Below are positions 1-7,545 of a stretch of DNA of 64,000 bases, in pieces. Source of the DNA: Pannonibacter sp. SL95 (lineage in GTDB: Bacteria > Pseudomonadota > Alphaproteobacteria > Rhizobiales > Stappiaceae). The notes beneath the pieces were generated by a model. It made no database searches, was not told the DNA's origin, and saw nothing but the letters and a program-made list of their open reading frames with translations. The stretch spans positions 507,001 through 571,000 of the forward strand of contig NZ_JAPPRC010000003.1 in assembly GCF_026672425.1 (NCBI RefSeq), written 5' to 3'. How positions within the stretch are numbered: the stretch's first letter is position 1; each line of letters begins with the position of its first letter. Made by a program: the position numbers and the translations under genes.

Positions 1-2
1 AA

Positions 3-698
3 ACGCGCTTCGTGCTGGAAGCGCCGGGCGGGCTGGTGGAGGTCCGGGCGGTCTGCCGCAATGGCAAGGCGGAGCGGATCTACGTGACCAACGTGCCATC
101 CTTTGCCGGCAAACTATCCGTGCCGCTGGAGGTGGAAGGGCTCGGAACGCTCACCGTCGACACGGCCTATGGCGGCGATAGTTTCGTCATCACCGATGCC
201 CGTGCGCTCGGGTTCGAGATCGTGCCGGATGAGGCACGCGAACTGGCGGAAACCGGCGTGCGCATCACCCGGGCGGCCAACGAACAGCTCGGGTTCACGC
301 ATCCGCTCAACCCCGACTGGAGCCACATCTCGTTCTGTCAGCTCACCTTGCCGGTGGAGCGGCAGGGCGACCGGCTGGTCGGGCGCAACACGGTGGCGAT
401 CCAGCCGGCCAAGCTCGACCGCTCGCCGACCGGCACCGGCTGCTCCGCCCGCATGGCGGTTCTGGCGGCAAGGGGCGAGATGCAAGTGGGGGATCATTTC
501 ACCGGCATCTCGGTGCTGGGCTCGACCTTTGACTGCCGCATCGCCGGGACGACGACTGTCGCGGGCCAGCCCGCAATCCTGCCGGAAATCTCCGGCCGTG
601 GCTGGGTGACCGGCACGAGCCAGTTGATGCTCGACCCGGACGACCCCTGGCCGGCCGGCTACCGCCTGTCGGACACCTGGCCGAAGAAGCTGACCTGA
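3..698 (+). CDS. Proline racemase / 4-hydroxyproline 2-epimerase family protein (5' truncated)
   Basis: The reading frame is open to the left edge, so the start codon and N-terminal domain lie outside the window; 231 residues are visible. The family interconverts L- and D-forms of proline or 4-hydroxyproline with two cysteines acting as acid/base pair. The second catalytic Cys is present in [14 protein letters not shown], and the [11 protein letters not shown] strand carries the usual substrate-pocket Asp. Retaining Cys in GTGCS argues against trans-3-hydroxyproline dehydratases, which have Thr there. The first Cys is not visible, so epimerase versus racemase cannot be settled. A hydroxyproline-catabolic role is inferred from the family. 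Confidence 0.8.
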   Translation, partial: TRFVLEAPGGLVEVRAVCRNGKAERIYVTNVPSFAGKLSVPLEVEGLGTLTVDTAYGGDSFVITDARALGFEIVPDEARELAETGVRITRAANEQLGFTHPLNPDWSHISFCQLTLPVERQGDRLVGRNTVAIQPAKLDRSPTGTGCSARMAVLAARGEMQVGDHFTGISVLGSTFDCRIAGTTTVAGQPAILPEISGRGWVTGTSQLMLDPDDPWPAGYRLSDTWPKKLT

Positions 699-790
699 GG
701 CGGCTGATCTGAAGGTGTGAACCTCATCCAAGTTTCGTGCTGAAGAAGTGCAGCGTCTCGGTTGGATGACATGCCCCGGACTTCACCGGC

Positions 791-918
791 GTCATCCCGG
801 CCGAGCCGCGCGAGAGCCGGGACCGGAGGGGCGAGGTCTCGATGTTTCAATGTCGGGAATACTGAAAGGCTTTCGGCTCTCCGGTCCCGGGTCTTCGCTT
901 CGCTGCGCCCGGGATGAC
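791..918. repeat. Inverted-repeat intergenic element, copy A
   Basis: The arms are 791-826 (GTCATCCCGGCCGAGC...) and 881-918 (...CGCTGCGCCCGGGATGAC). The left arm read in reverse complement closely matches the right arm, with about 55 bases between. The same pair recurs as copies B (1975-2154) and C (2247-2411). The rest of 699-999 holds no gene that I can support. Confidence 0.75.
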
Positions 919-999
919 GATGGAGGAAGCAAGGACTGTTTGCGGCGCTTGCCGCTACGAGAGTTGCGTGCCGCCGGAGAAACAGGCTAGGGTCTGGCC

Positions 1000-1425
1000 A
1001 TGGTCAATGCCGTCAAACAGGGCTGGATTGCGTTTCTGCTGGCCACCGGTCTGGTGCTTGCGCTGGTCTGTCTGTCGTTTCAGGCTGGGCAGGCTGCGGG
1101 ACCAGGCAGGCTCGCCGGGGATAGCCCTGCCCATGTCGGCATGGATCATCTCGGCATAAGTCATGCAGACCTGGTTTGGGCGCCAACAAGCCTGAGCGGT
1201 GCCGAGGCATTGCAGGCTTCGGCCGGCCATCCGTGCTGTCCGCCGGCGCAGATGGATGACGTGTGTGTCACCCTCTGCATGATGGCTTCCAGCTTTCTTG
1301 CTCCGTCATTTTTGGCTGCTGACGCGCCTGCCTCCTATGAATTGGTCAACTGGCAGGCAGGCAACTCCGACGTGACCGGCCTTGGCGAAGCTTGCGAACC
1401 GCCGCCCCCCAAATCCCTCGCCTGA
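1000..1425 (+). CDS. Small Cys-rich secreted or membrane-anchored protein, possibly copper-related
   Basis: A 141-residue protein with a hydrophobic N-terminal segment (about residues 8-33) that looks like a signal peptide or anchor, then a Cys/Met-rich stretch HPCCPPAQMDDVC...CMM near residues 77-96 with four cysteines. No catalytic domain is recognised. It lies 61 bases upstream of a DUF305 gene on the same strand, a family often found with copper-handling proteins. The clustered Cys, Met and His would suit metal binding, but this is inference. It resembles DUF2946-type small proteins in general layout. The start ATG has TAGGG ten bases upstream. Confidence 0.6.
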   Translation: MVNAVKQGWIAFLLATGLVLALVCLSFQAGQAAGPGRLAGDSPAHVGMDHLGISHADLVWAPTSLSGAEALQASAGHPCCPPAQMDDVCVTLCMMASSFLAPSFLAADAPASYELVNWQAGNSDVTGLGEACEPPPPKSLA

Positions 1426-1486
1426 TCTTTTCTTGAGCCGTGGCCAGAGCCGCGGAGTTTCTGCTCAATCCAAAAGGATCATCGAG

Positions 1487-1891
1487 ATGATGAAGATTTA
1501 TGCCGTGACCGCCCTTGCCCTTGCACTTGGTCTGGGTGCCTTGCCCGCGTTTGCTGACGGACCTGCGCCCGCGCAACCTGCCGTGCAGGACCATAGCGGC
1601 CATTCCATGCCGGCTGCCGGATCAGAAAGCGCCAGTGCGTCCACCAAGGCCTATCAGGCCATCAACGACGCCATGCACAAGGACATGTCCATCGCCTTCA
1701 CGGGCGATGCGGATATCGACTTCGTGAAGGGCATGATCCCGCACCATCAGGGTGCGGTCGACATGGCCAAGGTGGTGCTGGCGCATGGCACGGATCCCAA
1801 GATCCGGGCGCTGGCCGAAGCCGTGGTGAAGGCGCAGGAAGATGAAATCGCCTTCATGAAAGCCTGGCTGAAGGAAAAGGGCGCGGAGTAA
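1487..1891 (+). CDS. DUF305 family periplasmic protein
   Basis: 134 residues. A typical signal peptide (about residues 1-23, ending PAFA) is followed by a His-rich linker (HSGHSM) and a DUF305 core with FVKGMIPHHQGAVDMAK, the hallmark His-His-Gln helix of this four-helix-bundle family. Members include CopM-like copper-binding proteins. The start was set at 1487 because AAGGA lies 11 bases upstream and the signal peptide begins there, although the frame is open further upstream. Probably co-transcribed with the Cys-rich gene before it. A copper role is inferred from family and neighbour. Confidence 0.85.
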   Translation: MMKIYAVTALALALGLGALPAFADGPAPAQPAVQDHSGHSMPAAGSESASASTKAYQAINDAMHKDMSIAFTGDADIDFVKGMIPHHQGAVDMAKVVLAHGTDPKIRALAEAVVKAQEDEIAFMKAWLKEKGAE

Positions 1892-1974
1892 TCCTGGCCT
1901 GACAGCACCCGGGGTCCCGGCATAAAGTCGTGGCCCCGGATCAGGTGCCTGTCTTCATCGCCGCGCCACTTGAT

Positions 1975-2154
1975 GTCACCCCGGCCGAGCGGGGCGAGAG
2001 CCGGGGGCTGGTTGCTTGCAGAGCCGTGACGGGGACCGAGGCGGTGCCTCGGGCGAGGCTTGCTGATGCGCAAGTCTGCGGGAGCGCTTGGATCACGTTT
2101 GTCGCTCTGGCAGCGAGTAGGCCCCGGGTCTCCGCTTCGCTACGCCCGGGGTGA
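1975..2154. repeat. Inverted-repeat intergenic element, copy B
   Basis: Left arm 1975-2007 (GTCACCCCGGCCGAGC...) and right arm 2120-2154 (...CTACGCCCGGGGTGAC) are inverted copies. The element is preceded by CATCGCCGCGCC(A)CTTGAT, which also precedes copy C, so the repeated unit extends beyond the arms. No coding potential is supported in 1892-2246. Confidence 0.75.
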
Positions 2155-2199
2155 CCTCGGTTGGGGGAGGCGCCGCGGGGGGCGCTGTGACAGAATGAT

Positions 2200-2224
2200 C
2201 CGGACCCGCGTTGGCGCGGGTCGA
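2200..2224. repeat. Short GC-rich palindrome
   Basis: GACCCGCGTTGGCGCGGGTC forms a compact hairpin just ahead of repeat copy C. A close relative (GGACCCGCGC...GCGCGGGTCC) lies at 3665-3686 beyond the insertion sequence, suggesting a second small palindromic repeat family. Confidence 0.5.
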
Positions 2225-2246
2225 ACTCATCGCCGCGCCGCTTGAT

Positions 2247-2411
2247 GTCACCCCGGCCGAGCATCGCGAGAGCCGGGGCCTACTCGCTTCCAGAACGGCG
2301 ATGCGGGCATTGCGTTGCCTCTGCTGGAAAACGAGCATTTGCAGTGCCGCGACCATTTCTCCCGCTCTGCGAACGAGTAGGCCCCGGGTCTCCGCTGCGC
2401 TGCGCCCGGGG
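2247..2411. repeat. Inverted-repeat intergenic element, copy C, interrupted by the IS110 element
   Basis: Left arm 2247-2286 and right arm 2374-2411 match copies A and B, and both carry the CGAGTAGG/CCTACTCG extension. The right arm stops at CCCGGGG (2405-2411), exactly where the insertion sequence starts. The expected ATGAC end of the arm reappears on the far side of the element at 3581-3585. Confidence 0.75.
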
Positions 2412-3580
2412 TTGTTTGTTGTCCGAGGTGCTAGGGTAAAGGGGAAGCTGCGACCCTTAACCCGCAGCTTCAGCGTCAGGCGACCGTCCCGGGGTCGGGT
2501 TTTCACCCGCTGTCATCATGGCTCCCTGACGCTTCCCTTTTCCCGCTTGGAGAGTTGATTGGGCCTCTGGTTGACACCCACGCCCGCAAACAATCCGAAG
2601 CACGTCAAGGATAGCACGGCCATGCCCGCCCTGCAGCAGCCTCCCGCCCATGTCTGCGGCTTCGATGTCGCCAAGGACAGCATCACCGCCTTCGACACCG
2701 CCACCGGCCGTGTCACGACCTTCCCCAACCGCTCCGCCAGCATCCGCAAGGCGCTGACAGGCCTGTCGGCCGACTGCCTGTGCGTGTTGGAGCCGACCGG
2801 CGGCCACGAGCGCCTGCTGGTGGGCGAACTGACGGCAGCAGGCCTTGCCTGCCACCGGGCCGATACCGTTAAGGTCAAGGCATTCAGCCGGTCCTTCGGC
2901 CGTCTTGCCAAGACAGACGCCATCGATGCCCAGGCTCTGGCCCGCTATGGCGAGGAGCGCTGGAAGACACTCGCCCTGTTCACGCCGGCCGATGAGACCC
3001 AGAGCACACTCGCCAGCCTCAATGCCCGCCGTCAGGAGCTTCTCGCCCTCAAGGTGGCCGAGCAGAACCGCTCAAAGATCCCCGGAGAGGGACCTGGCAT
3101 CGCGATCATCCGCCGCTCCTGCCAGGTCATCCTGCGGGCGATCCTGCACGAGATCGAGGCCATCGACGCCGCCATCGAGGCGCTCGTCGACGCCTCGCCG
3201 CAGCTCGCCCGCCGGATCGAGGTCTGCTGCTCCCTGCCGGGCGTGGGCAAGCGCACCGCCATCACCCTCGCCGCAACCATGCCGGAACTGGGAACGATGG
3301 ACCGGCGCCAGGCCGCAAGCCTCGCCGGGGTCGCCCCTCATCCGAAGGACAGCGGAACCCTCAAGGGATATCGCCGGATGCACGGCGGACGCTCCACCGT
3401 CAAGCCGGCCCTCTTCATGGCCGCCTTGTCCGCAAGCCGCGCAAACGGGCCATTAAAGGAGGTCTATCAAAGGCTTATCAACAACGGGAAGAAGCCAATC
3501 CTCGCAATCGCCGCCCTCATGCGAAAGATCATCGTCATCCTGAACGCAAGGATCAGGCAAAACGCACAACAACAGAGTTG
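2411..3580 (+). mobile_element. IS110-family insertion sequence inserted in repeat copy C
   Basis: The boundaries come from the broken repeat arm: CCCGGGG ends at 2411 and GATGAC resumes at about 3580. Both junctions share GTTG (2411-2414 and 3577-3580), so the exact cut lies inside this shared core. There are no terminal inverted repeats and no longer target duplication, as usual for IS110. The 5' noncoding end is about 210 bases and the transposase runs to the right end, the layout of the IS110 (not IS1111) subgroup. The element looks intact. Confidence 0.85.
2440..2605 (+). ncRNA. Putative IS110 bridge RNA
   Basis: The expected layout is visible. First a 5' hairpin GAAGCTGCG (2444-2452)/CGCAGCTTC (2463-2471). 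Then a target loop closed by AGCGTCAGG (2472-2480)/CCTGACGCT (2525-2533). Its 5' side carries CCCGGGGT (2488-2495), identical to the left target; its 3' side carries GTCATCA (2512-2518), complementary to the right target TGATGAC; a CGGGT/ACCCG hairpin lies between. Then a donor loop closed by CTTGG (2546-2550)/CCGAAG (2595-2600), with AGAGTTG (2551-2557) identical to the element's right end and CAAACAA (2587-2593) complementary to its left end TTGTTTG (2412-2418). The transcript ends are estimates. Confidence 0.8.
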
Positions 3581-3581
3581 A
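2622..3581 (+). CDS. IS110-family transposase (serine/DEDD recombinase)
   Basis: 319 residues, full length for the family. The N-terminal RuvC-like DEDD domain shows GFDVAKD, LEPTGG and KTDAIDA; the C-terminal Transposase_20 domain has PGVGKRTA and the conserved Ser region SLAGVAPHPKDSG...GGRSTVKPALF. It recombines a circular donor into DNA sites chosen by the element's bridge RNA. The start at 2622 follows AAGG and the family N-terminus. Its stop codon (3579-3581) straddles the right junction, and the final A comes from flanking DNA. Confidence 0.93.
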   Translation: MPALQQPPAHVCGFDVAKDSITAFDTATGRVTTFPNRSASIRKALTGLSADCLCVLEPTGGHERLLVGELTAAGLACHRADTVKVKAFSRSFGRLAKTDAIDAQALARYGEERWKTLALFTPADETQSTLASLNARRQELLALKVAEQNRSKIPGEGPGIAIIRRSCQVILRAILHEIEAIDAAIEALVDASPQLARRIEVCCSLPGVGKRTAITLAATMPELGTMDRRQAASLAGVAPHPKDSGTLKGYRRMHGGRSTVKPALFMAALSASRANGPLKEVYQRLINNGKKPILAIAALMRKIIVILNARIRQNAQQQS

Positions 3582-3664
3582 TGACGGCGGAGGGGATGAT
3601 GCTGGGAAAACTCTGCCGCGGTGGGGAGGAGGCCGGGAAAGGCCTGCCGTTATGGTGAGGACTT

Positions 3665-3686
3665 GGACCCGCGCGGGCGCGGGTCC
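3665..3686. terminator. GC-rich hairpin between IS110 and TonB receptor gene, possible weak terminator
   Basis: GGACCCGCGC (3665-3674) pairs with GCGCGGGTCC (3677-3686), followed by GTTTGTG. It lies 26 bases past the 3' end of the receptor gene on the opposite strand. The T run is poor, so it may be a palindromic repeat rather than a terminator. Confidence 0.4.
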
Positions 3687-3711
3687 GTTTGTGCCGTGCC
3701 TCTATGCCTGA

Positions 3712-5667
3712 TCAGAAGGTCTTCTTGACCGTGAACAGGAAGCTGCGGCCGGGTTCCTTCAGCTGCTGGACGCTGGTGTATTCGCCACCGTAGGTGCCGC
3801 GGTCGGCGTAGTCGGCGTCGAAGATGTTGTTGGCTTCAAGGCGCAGCTGCAGCCCGGCGAGCTGGACCGGCTCGTACTGTAGGAACATGTTGAAGACGTG
3901 ATAGCCCTTGAGGGTCTTCTTGGCATCTTCGGCCCCGATCGGGCCGTCGTAGTCGAGGGCCATGTCAAGCCGGCTGCCGACAGTGACGCCATAATCGACG
4001 AACTTGTGCTGTGCCTCGACTGCGATGACCTGGCCGAGCGGTGCGCCGTAGTCGAGCGACTCATAGCCACCGGTCTTCTTGCCGTTCACCTCGATCTCGG
4101 TGTTGGAATAGGTCGCCTTGATCGAGCCGTCGCCCCAGCTCCAGCCACCGCCGAGGTTGAAGCCCTGGGTGATGAAGTCGTCCGTCTTGATGCCGTTGCG
4201 GGCATTGTCGAAGTCGGTGCGGAAGATTTCTGCATTGGCGAAGAAGCCGTCATGACGCCATTCAATGCCGCCGACCACGTTCTGGGCGCGGGCCGGGCGC
4301 AGGGCCGAATAGGTCCACTTGGGCGAGTAGGTGTAGTTGTCCTCGATCACCAGACCGCCGAAGACATTGGAATAGCCAGCCTTGAGGAACAGGTTGTCGA
4401 TGACCTCGTAGCGAACCGAAGCATTGCCGCTGACGCCGGACTGATCCCGCGTCTGGCGGTTGACGCCTTCGAAGGACTGGAAGTCCGCGCGGCCGCCGAA
4501 GGACAGCTCGATCCGGTCCGTGACGGACAGGCGCTCCTGAACATAGAGGCCGACGTTCTGCGCCTTTTCGGTCAAGCGGCTGGTCGGATCCGAGTAGCGG
4601 CCGGTCTTGGCGTAGAAGTCGAGGCCGGCGGTGAGAGCGTTGGTCTCGGTGAAATGGAAGGTATTCTCCACCTTGCCGTTGAGCGTGTTCGACTTGCCCT
4701 TGCTGCCGAAGGGCTGTGGCACGTCGATGTGGTTCTCCGAGAAGCCGATGAGGACCGTCGGGTCCCACAGGCCGGTGTTGTCCGTGCCCTCGTAGCGGAT
4801 GGAGTAGTTCTGCCGGTCGGTGTCATAGCGGCGCAGCAGCGGCGTCGGGCGGCCACCGATGAGCGCGCCGAAGTTGGCGCGCCAGGGGCGCATGGCGTCG
4901 TCGATCATGCGCATGCCGGAGAGTTCGAGACGATGTCCGTCCTTCTCGTAAGCGCCCTTGACGAGGAAGCTCTGCAGATCGGCGCCCGTTCCGCGCACGC
5001 GGCGGCCATTGCCCGCCTCGTAGTCCTGACCCTTGGCATTCTTGATGTAGCCAAGCAGTTCGAACCCGGAGTGGCGGCCGTAAGCGGCGCCCGACTGGGT
5101 GAAGGTGTTGCCGTTGGTGTCATAGGACAGGCGGCCATAGGCGCCGATGTTGCGTTCCGGCGACAGCAGGTCGCCGACATCCACCGTGTCGAACTGGACG
5201 GCACCGGCCATGGCATGCGGGCCTGCATCTGCCGGGGCGACGGTCGGATCGACGCGGACGGACTTCAGCAGTTCCGGGTCGATGGTGGTCGCGGTGGTGT
5301 GGTGGAAGGCGCGGTTGTTCTGGGCGACACCGTCGACGGAAACGGCAAGGTTCAGCAGGTCGACACCGTTGACGAAGATCTTCTGGGCAATCGGGATGCC
5401 GCCGCCGACTGTGACCGAAGCCTGGCCGGCGAAGAGATCCTTCATGTTGCCTGTCGCGCTTGCCTCGATGTCCTGTTCGCTGATGTAGATCGAGTTGCCC
5501 CGGTCTGCTGCGCCCGCGTGCTTGTCGTTCTTCGTGTTGCCTTGCAGCACGACGGTCGGCAGGTCCTGGACCGGAGTGTTGTCGTTGGCCAGTGCCGGAC
5601 CGACGAGCCCGGCGGCAAGCGCGGTGCCGACAAGGAGATGGCGCAGGAGAGTGGCGGATCTGGTCAT
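3712..5667 (-). CDS. TonB-dependent outer-membrane receptor 1 (iron siderophore or haem)
   Basis: 651 residues from the chosen start. A signal peptide (residues 1-27, ending PALA) precedes a plug domain (about 35-165) with SVDGVAQNN and DPELLKSVRVDPTVAPADAG, then a beta-barrel ending in the aromatic C-terminus KKTF. It imports an iron chelate across the outer membrane using TonB-ExbB-ExbD energy, which is encoded at 13.5-15.9 kb. The plug resembles the haem/haemoglobin receptor group, but neighbouring genes are for siderophore import, so the ligand is open. An in-frame GTG at 5691 was not preferred because the signal peptide starts at 5667. A RirA-like box lies upstream. It is a paralogue of the receptor at 10.8 kb. 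Confidence 0.87.
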   Translation of the reverse strand: MTRSATLLRHLLVGTALAAGLVGPALANDNTPVQDLPTVVLQGNTKNDKHAGAADRGNSIYISEQDIEASATGNMKDLFAGQASVTVGGGIPIAQKIFVNGVDLLNLAVSVDGVAQNNRAFHHTTATTIDPELLKSVRVDPTVAPADAGPHAMAGAVQFDTVDVGDLLSPERNIGAYGRLSYDTNGNTFTQSGAAYGRHSGFELLGYIKNAKGQDYEAGNGRRVRGTGADLQSFLVKGAYEKDGHRLELSGMRMIDDAMRPWRANFGALIGGRPTPLLRRYDTDRQNYSIRYEGTDNTGLWDPTVLIGFSENHIDVPQPFGSKGKSNTLNGKVENTFHFTETNALTAGLDFYAKTGRYSDPTSRLTEKAQNVGLYVQERLSVTDRIELSFGGRADFQSFEGVNRQTRDQSGVSGNASVRYEVIDNLFLKAGYSNVFGGLVIEDNYTYSPKWTYSALRPARAQNVVGGIEWRHDGFFANAEIFRTDFDNARNGIKTDDFITQGFNLGGGWSWGDGSIKATYSNTEIEVNGKKTGGYESLDYGAPLGQVIAVEAQHKFVDYGVTVGSRLDMALDYDGPIGAEDAKKTLKGYHVFNMFLQYEPVQLAGLQLRLEANNIFDADYADRGTYGGEYTSVQQLKEPGRSFLFTVKKTF

Positions 5668-5782
5668 GTGCAAGGAGCCCCTATCTTTCACAAACGTGCC
5701 GCTACGGGAATTTTCTTCCGAGAAAGCGACGTGATGTTTGAGGCATCCCTATGATATTCAATAATCTCTCAGCAAGAAAAAA

Positions 5783-5801
5783 TATGAATCTTTAATTCAT
5801 A
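5783..5801. promoter_or_regulatory. RirA-type iron box upstream of receptor 1
   Basis: A perfect 7-5-7 inverted repeat TATGAAT-CTTTA-ATTCATA contains TGA-N9-TCA (5785-5799), the iron-responsive operator motif of rhizobial RirA. It lies 116 bases upstream of the receptor start in an AT-rich stretch between the ABC operon and the receptor gene. Confidence 0.55.
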
Positions 5802-5836
5802 AACTTGTGGGTGTTGCGATCCTGCATCGCGCCCTG

Positions 5837-6592
5837 TCAGCGGTGGTGGAGGACAAAGGGGCGGCCATCCAGCTCGATGACATTCAGGTTCATGCCGTAG
5901 AGATCACCGAGCAACGGTGCGGTCAGGACGTCGCGCGGGGTGCCTGCGGCGAAGAGACGGCCATCCCGGAGCGCAACCACATGATCGGCCCACTGTGCGG
6001 CATAGTTCACATCATGCACGACGATGACGATGCTCTTGCCGGACTGGCGCAGACCATCCAGCCGCTGCATCAGGGCGCGCGCATGCGGCATGTCGAGGTT
6101 GTTGAGCGGCTCGTCCAGCAACAGCCATCCGGTGTCCTGGGCGAGGGTCATGGCAAGGAAGGCCCGCTGCTGCTGGCCGCCGGAGAGCTGATCGAGGAAG
6201 CGGGTGGCCAGATCGGTCAGGTCGAAGGTGGCAAGGGCGTCAGCGACGATGCGCCGGTCAGCCTCCGTCTCGCGGCCCTGGTTGTGCGGCCAGCGGCCGA
6301 AAGCGACGAGATCGCGCACCGTGAGGCGGCTGGCGACCGTGTTCGACTGGCCGAGGATGGCCACATGCTGCGCGAGCGTGGCGGAGGGGGTGGCGCGGAT
6401 GTCCATGCCGTCGATCTGAACGCTGCCCTGCTGCAGGGGCAAAAGCCGGCCGACCAGGTTGATGAGGGTCGACTTGCCGGCGCCGTTGGGGCCGATCAGC
6501 GCGGTGATGGCGCCTGCGGGCAGGGTCGTTCTGATGTCCGACAGTATGGTGGCCGCGCCGATGCGGTGGCTGAGGCTGTCGATGCGGATCAT
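5837..6592 (-). CDS. Iron-siderophore ABC transporter ATP-binding protein
   Basis: 251 residues. Walker A GPNGAGKSTL, signature LSGGQQQRA, Walker B WLLLDEPL and the H-loop region IVIVVHDVN place it in the FecE/FepC/YclP group that powers siderophore importers. The start at 6592 gives a 4-base ATGA overlap with the upstream permease gene, so an upstream in-frame start is rejected. It is the last gene of a four-gene operon (binding protein, two permeases, ATPase). It would work on the cytoplasmic face with the two permeases. Confidence 0.9.
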   Translation of the reverse strand: MIRIDSLSHRIGAATILSDIRTTLPAGAITALIGPNGAGKSTLINLVGRLLPLQQGSVQIDGMDIRATPSATLAQHVAILGQSNTVASRLTVRDLVAFGRWPHNQGRETEADRRIVADALATFDLTDLATRFLDQLSGGQQQRAFLAMTLAQDTGWLLLDEPLNNLDMPHARALMQRLDGLRQSGKSIVIVVHDVNYAAQWADHVVALRDGRLFAAGTPRDVLTAPLLGDLYGMNLNVIELDGRPFVLHHR

Positions 6593-7545
6593 CGCACGCG
6601 TCCTTTCAGGAGCAGCCAGAGGAAGAACAGTCCGCCGATGCATTCGACGACCACACTCAGGGTGGATTGCTGGCCGATCAGGCGCTCAAAGACGAGCTGG
6701 CCGCCGACCAGGACGATGCCGGCGATGAGCGCGGCGGCAGGCAGGAGCCTGGCATGGCGATCCGCGCCGACCAGCGCATGGGCGAGGCCGACGACGATGA
6801 GGCCGAAGAAGGCGACCGGGCCGACGAGGGCGGTGGAGACCGAGACGAGCAGGGCCACCAGCGCCAGGACCAGCAGCATCAGCCGCTCGTAGCCGAGCCC
6901 GAGCGAGACGGCGACGGGACGGCCAAGCGCCATGACATCGAGGCGGCGCGACAAGGCACAGGCAACAGCAATGGCGGCTAGGGCGGCGCTACCGCCGATG
7001 AGGAGCAGCGTGGCGTCGATGCGGGTGAAGCTGGCGAAGGTGACCGACTGGACGACCGAATAGGCGTTGGGATCCATCACCCGGGCGACGAAGCCGGAGA
7101 GCGAGCGGAACAGGACGCCGAGAATGACGCCGGTCAGGATCATGCGGGCGATGTCGCGCGGGCCGCGGCCGAGCAGCGTGCCGAAGAGCAGCACGGCGGC
7201 GGTGATCATGACGCCGACCTCCAGCCCGAACTTCAGCGCCTTGGGCAGGCTGGTGAAGCCGACCGCGCCGATGACGGCGACCAGCGCGGTCTGCATCAGC
7301 ACATAGAGCGCATCGAAGCCCATGATCGACGGGGTGAGGATGCGGTTCTGCGCCACGGTCTGGAACAGCACGGTGGCGACCGCGATGGACGCGCCGACGA
7401 CCAGCATGCCGCCAAGCCTCGTCGCGCGCAGCGGCAGGATGAAGCCGGCGTTGGGACCAAGGCCCGCGAAGAGATAGGCCGCGCCGAGGCCGAGAAGGCA
7501 CAGGGCGAGCAGGGCAAGCGGATGGGCGCGCACGAAAGCCATCAT
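6589..7545 (-). CDS. Iron-siderophore ABC transporter permease (FecCD family, second)
   Basis: 318 residues, strongly hydrophobic with about nine or ten membrane segments, matching the FecCD/BtuC permease family. It carries the GxxxxRL and ARxM...GVILGVLF motifs typical of these subunits, and the G-rich ATPase-contact loop near PVAVSLGLG. It overlaps the preceding permease gene by 4 bases and the following ATPase gene by 4 bases, so the three are translationally coupled. Together the two permeases form the inner-membrane channel. Equivalent to FatC/YclO by position. Confidence 0.88.
   Translation of the reverse strand: MMAFVRAHPLALLALCLLGLGAAYLFAGLGPNAGFILPLRATRLGGMLVVGASIAVATVLFQTVAQNRILTPSIMGFDALYVLMQTALVAVIGAVGFTSLPKALKFGLEVGVMITAAVLLFGTLLGRGPRDIARMILTGVILGVLFRSLSGFVARVMDPNAYSVVQSVTFASFTRIDATLLLIGGSAALAAIAVACALSRRLDVMALGRPVAVSLGLGYERLMLLVLALVALLVSVSTALVGPVAFFGLIVVGLAHALVGADRHARLLPAAALIAGIVLVGGQLVFERLIGQQSTLSVVVECIGGLFFLWLLLKGRVR

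Noticed and set aside
1941-2506. Several overlapping small frames across repeats B and C
   Set aside because: Their similar Arg/Gly/Pro-rich translations come from the repeat arms, not from protein selection.
3898-5754. A 618-codon open frame on the plus strand
   Set aside because: It is antisense to the TonB-dependent receptor gene, which has a signal peptide, plug and barrel features; the plus-strand product has none.
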